This document shows, piece after piece, positions 55,501 to 64,000 of a stretch of DNA of 64,000 bases. Origin of the DNA: Amphiduros pacificus. Its lineage: Eukaryota; Annelida; Polychaeta; Phyllodocida; Hesionidae. The notes beneath the pieces are model-generated. The model was given only the letters and a program-made list of their open reading frames with translations, ran no database searches and was not told the origin of the DNA. The stretch lies in the NCBI GenBank assembly GCA_949316495.1, contig OX439011.1, positions 23,093,995 through 23,157,994 on the forward strand, in the 5' to 3' direction. Numbering within the stretch: the first letter of the stretch is position 1; every line of letters begins with the position of its first letter. Made by a program: the position numbers and the translations under genes.

Positions 55501-58500
55501 CTGTGAACATTACCCAGGGGTGGGATAGCTGTGAACATTACCCAGGGGTGGGATAGCTGTGAACATTACCCAGGGGTGGAAGAGCTGTGATCATTACCCA
55601 GGGCTGGAAGAGCTGTGAACAATACCCAGGGGTGGGATAGCTGTGAACATTACCCAGGGCTGGAAGAGCTGTGAACATTACCCAGGGGTGGAAGAGCTGT
55701 GAACATTACCCAGGGGTGGGATAGCTGTGAACATTACCCAGGGGTGGGATAGCTGTGAACATTACCCAGGGCTGGAAGAGCTGTGAACATTACCCAGGGG
55801 TGGAAGAGCTGTGAACATTACCCAGGGGTGGGAGATCTGTGAACATTACCCAGGGGTGGGATAGCTGTGAACATTACCCAGGGCTGGAAGAGCTGTGAAC
55901 AATACCCAGGGGTGGGAGAGCTGTGAACAATAGCCAGGGGTGGAAGAGCTGTGAACATTACCCAGGGCTGGAAGAGCTGTGAACAATACCCAGGGCTGGA
56001 AGAGCTGTGAACAATACCCAGGGGTGGGATAGCTGTGAACATTACCCAGGGGTGGAAGAGCTGTGAACATTACCCAGGGGTGGGATAGCTGTGAACATTA
56101 CCCAGGGGTGGAAGAGCTGTGAACATTACCCAGGGCTGGAAGAGCTGTGAACAATACCCAGGGGTGGGATAGCTGTGAACATTACCCAGGGCTGGAAGAG
56201 CTGTGAACATTACCCAGGGGTGGGAGAGCTGTGAACAATACCCAGGGGTGGGATAGCTGTGAACATTACCCAGGGGTGGGATAGCTGTGAACATTACCCA
56301 GGGGTGGAAGAGCTGTGAACATTACCCAGGGGTGGAAGAGCTGTGAACAATACCCAGGGGTGGAAGAGCTGTGAACAATACCCAGGGCTGGAAGAGCTGT
56401 GAACATTACCCAGGGGTGGGATAGCTGTGAACATTACCCAGGGGTGGGATAGCTGTGAACATTACCCAGGGGTGGAAGAGCTGTGAACATTACCCAGGGG
56501 TGGGAGAGCTGTGAACATTACCCAGGTCAGGGATAGCTGTGAACATTACCCAGGGGTGGAAGAGCTGTGAACATTACCCAGGGGTGGAAGAGCTGTGAAC
56601 ATTACCCAGGGGTGGAAGAGCTGTGAACAATACCCAGGGGTGGAAGAGCTGTGAACATTACCCAGGGGTGGAAGAGCTGTGAACATTACCCAGGGGTGGA
56701 AGAGCTGTGAACAATACCCAGGGGTGGAAGAGCTGTGAACATTACCCAGGGGTGGGATAGCTGTGAACATTACCCAGGGGTGGAAGAGCTGTGAACATTA
56801 CCCAGGGGTGGAAGAGCTGTGAACAATACCCAGGGGTGGAAGAGCTGTGAACATTACCCAGGGGTGGAAGAGCTGTGAACATTACCCAGGGGTGGAAGAG
56901 CTGTGAACAATACCCAGGGGTGGGATAGCTGTGAACATTACCCAGGGGTGGAAGAGCTGTGAACAATACCCAGGGGTGGGATAGCTGTGAACATTACCCA
57001 GGGGTGGAAGAGCTCTGAACAATACCCAGGGCTGGAAGAGCTGTGAACATTACCAAGGGGTGGGATAGCTGTGAACATTACCCAGGGGTGGGATAGCTGT
57101 GAACATTACCCAGGGGTGGGATAGCTGTGAACATTACCCAGGGGTGGAAGAGCTGTGATCATTACCCAGGGCTGGAAGAGCTGTGAACAATACCCAGGGG
57201 TGGGATAGCTGTGAACATTACCCAGGGCTGGAAGAGCTGTGAACATTACCCAGGGGTGGAAGAGCTGTGAACATTACCCAGGGGTGGGATAGCTGTGAAC
57301 ATTACCCAGGGGTGGGATAGCTGTGAACATTACCCAGGGCTGGAAGAGCTGTGAACATTACCCAGGGGTGGAAGAGCTGTGAACATTACCCAGGGGTGGG
57401 AGAGCTGTGAACATTTCCCAGGGGTGGGATAGCTGTGAACATTACCCAGGGGTGGAAGAGCTGTGAACAATACCCAGGGCTGGAAGAGCTGTGAACATTA
57501 CAAAGGGCTGGAAGAGCTGTGAACAATACCCAGGGGTGGGATAGCTGTGAACAATACCCAGGGGTGGGAGAGCTGTGAACATTACCCAGGGGTGGAAGAG
57601 CTGTGAACAATACCCAGGGGTGGGAGAGCTGTGAACATTACCCAGGGGTGGGAGAGCTGTGAACATTACCCAGGGGTGGGATAGCTGTGAACATTACCCA
57701 GGGCTGGAAGAGCTGTGAACATTACCCAGGGCTGGGATAGCTGTGAACATTACCCAGGGCTGGAAGAGCTGTGAACAATACCCAGGGCTGGAAGAGCTGT
57801 GAACAATACCCAGGGGTGGGAGAGCTGTGAACAATACCCAGGGCTGGAAGAGCTGTGAACAATACCCAGGGGTGGGATAGCTGTGAACATTACCCAGGGG
57901 TGGAAGAGCTGTGAACATTACCCAGGGCTGGAAGAGCTGTGAACAATACCCAGGGGTGGAAGAGCTGTGAACAATACCCAGGGGTGGAAGAGCTGTGAAC
58001 AATACCCAGGGCTGGAAGAGCTGTGAACATTACCCAGGGGTGGGATAGCTGTGAACATTACCCAGGGGTGGAAGAGCTGTGAACATTACCCAGGGCTGGA
58101 AGAGCTGTGAACAATACCCAGGGGTGGAAGAGCTGTGAACATTACCCAGGGGTGGGATAGCTGTGAACATTACCCAGGGGTGGGAGAGCTGTGAACAATA
58201 CCCAGGGGTGGGATAGCTGTGAACATTACCCAGGGGTGGGATAGCTGTGAACATTACCCAGGGGTGGAAGAGCTGTGAACATTACCCAGGGCTGGAAGAG
58301 CTGTGAACATTACCCAGGGGTGGAAGAGCTGTGAACATTACCCAGGGGTGGGATAGCTGTGAACATTACCCAGGGCTGGAAGAGCTGTGAACAATACCCA
58401 GGGGTGGGAGAGCTGTGAACAATAGCCAGGGGTGGAAGAGCTGTGAACATTACCCAGGGCTGGAAGAGCTGTGAACAATACCCAGGGCTGGAAGAGCTGT

Positions 58501-61500
58501 GAACAATACCCAGGGGTGGGATAGCTGTGAACATTACCCAGGGGTGGAAGAGCTGTGAACATTACCCAGGGGTGGGATAGCTGTGAACATTACCCAGGGG
58601 TGGAAGAGCTGTGAACATTACCCAGGGCTGGAAGAGCTGTGAACAATACCCAGGGGTGGGATAGCTGTGAACATTACCCAGGGCTGGAAGAGCTGTGAAC
58701 ATTACCCAGGGGTGGGAGAGCTGTGAACATTACCCAGGGGTGGAAGAGCTGTGAACATTACCCAGGGGTGGGATAGCTGTGAACATTACCCAGGGCTGGA
58801 AGAGCTGTGAACAATACCCAGGGGTGGGAGAGCTGTGAACAATAGCCAGGGGTGGAAGAGCTGTGAACATTACCCAGGGCTGGAAGAGCTGTGAACAATA
58901 CCCAGGGCTGGAAGAGCTGTGAACAATACCCAGGGGTGGGATAGCTGTGAACATTACCCAGGGGTGGAAGAGCTGTGAACATTACCCAGGGGTGGGATAG
59001 CTGTGAACATTACCCAGGGGTGGAAGAGCTGTGAACATTACCCAGGGCTGGAAGAGCTGTGAACAATACCCAGGGGTGGGATAGCTGTGAACATTACCCA
59101 GGGCTGGAAGAGCTGTGAACATTACCCAGGGGTGGGAGAGCTGTGAACAATACCCAGGGGTGGGATAGCTGTGAACATTACCCAGGGGTGGGATAGCTGT
59201 GAACATTACCCAGGGGTGGAAGAGCTGTGAACATTACCCAGGGGTGGAAGAGCTGTGAACAATACCCAGGGGTGGAAGAGCTGTGAACAATACCCAGGGC
59301 TGGAAGAGCTGTGAACATTACCCAGGGGTGGGATAGCTGTGAACATTACCCAGGGGTGGGATAGCTGTGAACATTACCCAGGGGTGGAAGAGCTGTGAAC
59401 ATTACCCAGGGGTGGGAGAGCTGTGAACATTACCCAGGGGTGGGATAGCTGTGAACATTACCCAGGGGTGGAAGAGCTGTGAACATTACCCAGGGGTGGA
59501 AGAGCTGTGAACATTACCCAGGGGTGGAAGAGCTGTGAACAATACCCAGGGGTGGAAGAGCTGTGAACATTACCCAGGGGTGGAAGAGCTGTGAACATTA
59601 CCCAGGGGTGGAAGAGCTGTGAACAATACCCAGGGGTGGAAGAGCTGTGAACATTACCCAGGGGTGGAAGAGCTGTGAACATTACCCAGGGGTGGAAGAG
59701 CTGTGAACATTACCCAGGGGTGGAAGAGCTGTGAACAATACCCAGGGGTGGAAGAGCTGTGAACATTACCCAGGGGTGGAAGAGCTGTGAACATTACCCA
59801 GGGGTGGAAGAGCTGTGAACAATACCCAGGGGTGGGATAGCTGTGAACATTACCCAGGGGTGGAAGAGCTTTGAACAATACCCAGGGGTGGGATAGCTGT
59901 GAACATTACCCAGGGGTGGAAGAGCTGTGAACATTACCAAGGGGTGGGATAGCTGTGAACATTACCCAGGGGTGGGATAGCTGTGAACATTACCCAGGGG
60001 TGGGATAGCTGTGAACATTACCCAGGGGTGGAAGAGCTGTGATCATTACCCAGGGCTGGAAGAGCTGTGAACAATACCCAGGGGTGGGATAGCTGTGAAC
60101 ATTACCCAGGGCTGGAAGAGCTGTGAACATTACCCAGGGGTGGAAGAGCTGTGAACATTACCCAGGGGTGGGATAGCTGTGAACATTACCCAGGGGTGGG
60201 ATAGCTGTGAACATTACCCAGGGGTGGGATAGCTGTGAACATTACCCAGGGGTGGGAGAGCTGTGAACATTACCCAGGGCTGGAAGAGCTGTGAACAATA
60301 CCCAGGGGTGGAAGAGCTGTAAACATTACCCAGGGCTGGAAGAGCTGTGAACAATACCCAGGGGTGGGATAGCTGTGAACATTACCCAGGGGTGGAAGAG
60401 CTGTGAACATTAACCAGGGCTGGAAGAGCTGTGAACAATACCCAGGGGTGGAAGAGCTGTGAACATTACCCAGGGGTGGGATAGCTGTGAACATTACCCA
60501 GGGGTGGGAGAGCTGTGAACAATACCCAGGGGTGGGATAGCTGTGAACATTACCCAGGGGTGGGATAGCTGTGAACATTACCCAGGGGTGGAAGAGCTGT
60601 GAACATTACCCAGGGCTGGAAGAGCTGTGAACATTACCCAGGGGTGGAAGAGCTGTGAACATTACCCAGGGGTGGGATAGCTGTGAACATTACCCAGGGC
60701 TGGAAGAGCTGTGAACAATACCCAGGGGTGGGAGAGCTGTGAACAATAGCCAGGGGTGGAAGAGCTGTGAACATTACCCAGGGCTGGAAGAGCTGTGAAC
60801 AATACCCAGGGCTGGAAGAGCTGTGAACAATACCCAGGGGTGGGATAGCTGTGAACATTACCCAGGGGTGGAAGAGCTGTGAACATTACCCAGGGGTGGG
60901 ATAGCTGTGAACATTACCCAGGGGTGGAAGAGCTGTGAACATTACCCAGGGCTGGAAGAGCTGTGAACAATACCCAGGGGTGGGATAGCTGTGAACATTA
61001 CCCAGGGCTGGAAGAGCTGTGAACATTACCCAGGGGTGGGAGAGCTGTGAACAATACCCAGGGGTGGGATAGCTGTGAACATTACCCAGGGGTGGGATAG
61101 CTGTGAACATTACCCAGGGGTGGAAGAGCTGTGAACATTACCCAGGGGTGGAAGAGCTGTGAACAATACCCAGGGGTGGAAGAGCTGTGAACAATACCCA
61201 GGGCTGGAAGAGCTGTGAACATTACCCAGGGGTGGGATAGCTGTGAACATTACCCAGGGGTGGGATAGCTGTGAACATTACCCAGGGGTGGAAGAGCTGT
61301 GAACATTACCCAGGGGTGGGAGAGCTGTGAACATTACCCAGGTCAGGGATAGCTGTGAACATTACCCAGGGGTGGAAGAGCTGTGAACATTACCCAGGGG
61401 TAGAAGAGCTGTGAACATTACCCAGGGGTGGAAGAGCTGTGAACAATACCCAGGGGTGGAAGAGCTGTGAACATTACCCAGGGGTGGAAGAGCTGTGAAC

Positions 61501-62732
61501 ATTACCCAGGGGTGGAAGAGCTGTGAACAATACCCAGGGGTGGAAGAGCTGTGAACATTACCCAGGGGTGGGATAGCTGTGAACATTACCCAGGGGTGGA
61601 AGAGCTGTGAACATTACCCAGGGGTTGAAGAGCTGTGAACAATACCCAGGGGTGGAAGAGCTGTGAACATTACCCAGGGGTGGAAGAGCTGTGAACATTA
61701 CCCAGGGGTGGAAGAGCTGTGAACAATACCCAGGGGTGGAAGAGCTGTGAACATTACCCAGGGGTGGAAGAGCTGTGAACAATACCCAGGGGTGGGATAG
61801 CTGTGAACATTACCCAGGGGTGGAAGAGCTCTGAACAATACCCAGGGCTGGAAGAGCTGTGAACATTACCAAGGGGTGGGATAGCTGTGAACATTACCCA
61901 GGGGTGGGATAGCTGTGAACATTACCCAGGGGTGGGATAGCTGTGAACATTACCCAGGGGTGGAAGAGCTGTGATCATTACCCAGGGCTGGAAGAGCTGT
62001 GAACAATACCCAGGGGTGGGATAGCTGTGAACATTACCCAGGGCTGGAAGAGCTGTCAACATTACCCAGGGGTGGAATAGCTGTGAACATTACCCAGGGG
62101 TGGGATAGCTGTGAACATTACCCAGGGGTGGGATAGCTGTGAACATTACCCAGGGGTGGGATAGCTGTGAACATTACCCAGGGCTGGAAGAGCTGTGAAC
62201 ATTACCCAGGGGTGGGAGAGCTGTGAACATTACCCAGGGGTGGGATAGCTGTGAACATTACCCAGGGCTGGAAGAGCTGTGAACATTACCCAGGGGTGGA
62301 AGAGCTGTGAACATTACCCAGGGCTGGAAGAGCTGTGAACATTACCCAGGGCTGGAAGAGCTGTGAACATTACCCAGGGGTGGAAGAGCTGTGAACATTA
62401 CCCAGGGGTGGGATAGCTGTGAACATTACCCAGGGGTGGGATAGCTGTGAACATTACTCAGGGGTGGAAGAGCTGTGAACATTACCCAGGGGTGGGAGAG
62501 CTGTGAACATTACCCAGGGGTGGGATAGCTGTGAACATTACCCAGGGCTGGAAGAGCTGTGAACAATACCCAGGGGTGGGATAGCTGTGAACATTACCCA
62601 GGGCTGGAAGAGCTGTAAACATTACCCAGGGGTGGAAGAGCTGTGAACAATACCCAGGGGTGGGAGAGCTGTGAACATTACCCAGGGGTGGGATAGCTGT
62701 GAACATTACCCAGGGGTGGAAGAGCTGTGAAC
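49533..62732. repeat. 28-bp minisatellite, about 471 copies (13.2 kb)
   Basis: Unit GTGAACATTACCCAGGGGTG plus GGATAGCT or GAAGAGCT. Main variants are ATTACCC/AATACCC, GGGG/GGGC, and GGGATAG/GGAAGAG/GGGAGAG. No unique sequence interrupts it. Rare variants recur at spacings that are whole numbers of 28, which shows higher-order blocks. Since 28 is not a multiple of 3, minus-strand frames cycle and give many 74- to 158-codon frames; the ATTACCC form places a stop (TAA) in one of them. These are not genes. The array lies upstream of lipoxygenase exon a, so in the next intron of that gene. Confidence 0.97.
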
Positions 62733-62769
62733 CGTGCTGAACAGACATTGCAGCATATCTGGATGGTAT

Positions 62770-62811
62770 TAAGAGGCTCTGCCTGCAGGTTTTTACAGGC
62801 AGAGCCTCTTA
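62770..62811. repeat. Perfect 16-bp hairpin at the array edge
   Basis: TAAGAGGCTCTGCCTG at 62770-62785, 10-base spacer, then its exact reverse complement at 62796-62811. Outer TGGTAT / ATACCA extends it after a 4-5 base bulge. The array ends 38 bp to its left. Confidence 0.85.
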
Positions 62812-63330
62812 ACGTCATACCATTGTTCTGATCAAATTCTGAACCAATCTGGATGGTTCTGTTATATAGCGACTTTTTTATTTACAAAAGGCATCAAATT
62901 CGTATTGAAATCATCACAACATTATACAAATTTTACAGTTGTGTGTAACAGTGTCATAAAAATATTTAATGATTAATGGTTTTATGATAAATATGTAACA
63001 TATTTATAGACATATCTGTACCCCAAATTCAGAAATTACGAAATCTTATACTGGGGCGTATTCCTTTGTTTACATTTGGCAAAAATCTCATCAAAATGAG
63101 TTTTAGATGATCATATACTTATATTTGTGACTGATGAGCATGTTATTTTCATTAAAAATGGGCATGATAATTCATTTAGAAAGATTAAAGAAAACAACTT
63201 TTTCAATCTGGCTATTATCTATCGAACGGTAAAGCTCAGATTTCACCCAGTCTGGCTACGATTTAGTGTCCAGCTCTGTTGTGAACGTCCAGAATGACAT
63301 GAATTGTCCAGATTCAGTCAGAATCGAGCT
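62812..63330. other. No gene recognised
   Basis: AT-rich sequence between the hairpin and the 30-bp array. I looked for an upstream lipoxygenase exon on the minus strand and found none. Confidence 0.4.
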
Positions 63331-63334
63331 TTCT

Positions 63335-63772
63335 AACTGTATTGAACCTCAAAGTAGCAGTCCTAACTGTATTAAACCTCAAAGTAGCAACCTCGTCCTA
63401 ACTGTATTGAACCTCAAAGTAGCAGTCCTAAATGTATTGAACCTCATAGTAGCAGTCCTAACTGTATTGAACCTCAAAGTAGCAGTCCTAACTGTATTGA
63501 ACCTCATATTAGCAGTCCTAACTGTATTGAACCTCAAAGTAGCAGTCCTAACTGTATTGAACCTCAAAGTAGCAGTCCTAACTGTATTGAACCTCAAAGT
63601 AGCAGTCCTAACTGTATTGAACCTCATAGTAGCAGTCCTAACTGAATTAAACCTCAAAGTAGCAGTCCTAACTGTATTGAACCTCATAATAGCAGTCCTA
63701 AATGTATTGAACCTCATACTAGCAGTCCTAACTGTATTGAACCTCAAAGTAGCAGTCCTAATTGTATTTGTA
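63335..63772. repeat. 30-bp minisatellite, ~15 copies
   Basis: Units CCTAACTGTATTGAACCTCA plus AAGTAGCAGT (variants CATAGT, CATATT). The 30-bp period keeps both strands open with decapeptide repeats, which explains the 158- and 170-codon frames. Confidence 0.95.
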
Positions 63773-63778
63773 ATTTGA

Positions 63779-63991
63779 TCAATGTGATACCGCAAAAGAT
63801 GGATGCCCTGCCCCACTCTTTGAAAAGATAGTGTTCTCCAAACACCAATCGGCAAAGCCCAGATAGGTGATCTGGAGAGGTTTGAGCTTATTGCTTTTTC
63901 TGTATAATCTCGTTTGCATGAGATTTATAATACCCAACTCTTTTAATGATAATTCATATTTTATGCCATGATTATATCTAAAATGTCCCAA
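63779..63991 (-). other. Open frame of unknown nature at the window edge
   Basis: A 70-codon frame with KPLQITYLGFADWCLEN. CTCCAG before ATCACC could be a splice acceptor. I see no match to the expected upstream lipoxygenase exon (a YRW-x-x-W / GFP pattern), so I leave it unassigned. Confidence 0.2.
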
Positions 63992-64000
63992 AAAAGCTTG

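Noticed and set aside
49574-62748. Dozens of 74- to 158-codon minus-strand frames (FTALPPLGNVHS type) in the 28-bp array
   Set aside because: They arise because the unit length is not a multiple of 3 and the unit is mostly free of stops on that strand. Starts and ends follow unit variants, not gene structure.
63266-63855. 170-codon plus and 158-codon minus decapeptide frames
   Set aside because: The 30-bp period keeps both strands open; no independent evidence for coding.
63779-63991. The missing upstream lipoxygenase exon
   Set aside because: FADWCLEN does not align with the expected segment before DLPRDIQF, and no donor with a matching phase is seen.

Overview
The window is animal nuclear DNA, AT-rich and repeat-heavy, with spliced genes, tRNA-derived SINEs, LINEs of the CR1/L2 and I/Nimb type and very large minisatellites. 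A marine invertebrate is the best guess. A lophotrochozoan such as a mollusc fits the SINE 3' domain and the LINE flora, but this is inference, not proof.\n\nThe main host gene is on the minus strand: the catalytic part of an animal lipoxygenase related to arachidonate 5-lipoxygenase. I could place thirteen consecutive exons (49372 down to 23198) with matching splice phases, all five expected iron ligands (two His, then His and Asn, then the C-terminal Ile) and a natural stop. The 5' exons with the PLAT domain must lie beyond 64000. A second host gene, on the plus strand at 9801-11029, has two exons and encodes a secreted protein with an N-terminal cysteine-rich PAN/apple-like region and a LamG-like jellyroll.\n\nLayout. 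1-9.2 kb: remnant of an I/Nimb LINE, a nearly complete CR1/L2-type LINE (2.1-6.4 kb), a Penelope-like remnant and a 23-bp minisatellite. 9.8-11.0 kb: LamG gene. 12-15.9 kb: LINE and Mutator-like transposase debris and a SINE. 16.25-19.26 kb: DNA transposon with inverted ends TGTAACACGGAT and two small convergent genes, one carrying a complete PHD finger. 19.4-23 kb: SINE, MITEs and the 3' flank of the lipoxygenase. 23.2-49.4 kb: lipoxygenase exons. Most of the larger introns carry one or more tandem arrays (units of 71, 14, 146, 57, 15, 34, 49, 26, 28 and 68 bp). 49.5-62.7 kb: one 13.2-kb array of about 471 copies of a 28-bp unit with higher-order blocks, lying in the next upstream intron. 62.7-64 kb: a perfect hairpin at the array edge and a 30-bp array.\n\nMost long open frames in the window are products of the tandem arrays and do not encode proteins. 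The observations I would look at first are the lipoxygenase with its array-filled introns, the duplicated GC splice donor, the 68-bp array of perfect T-arm/B-box units, the 146-bp array of paired AAGGTCA sites and the two-gene PHD transposon.
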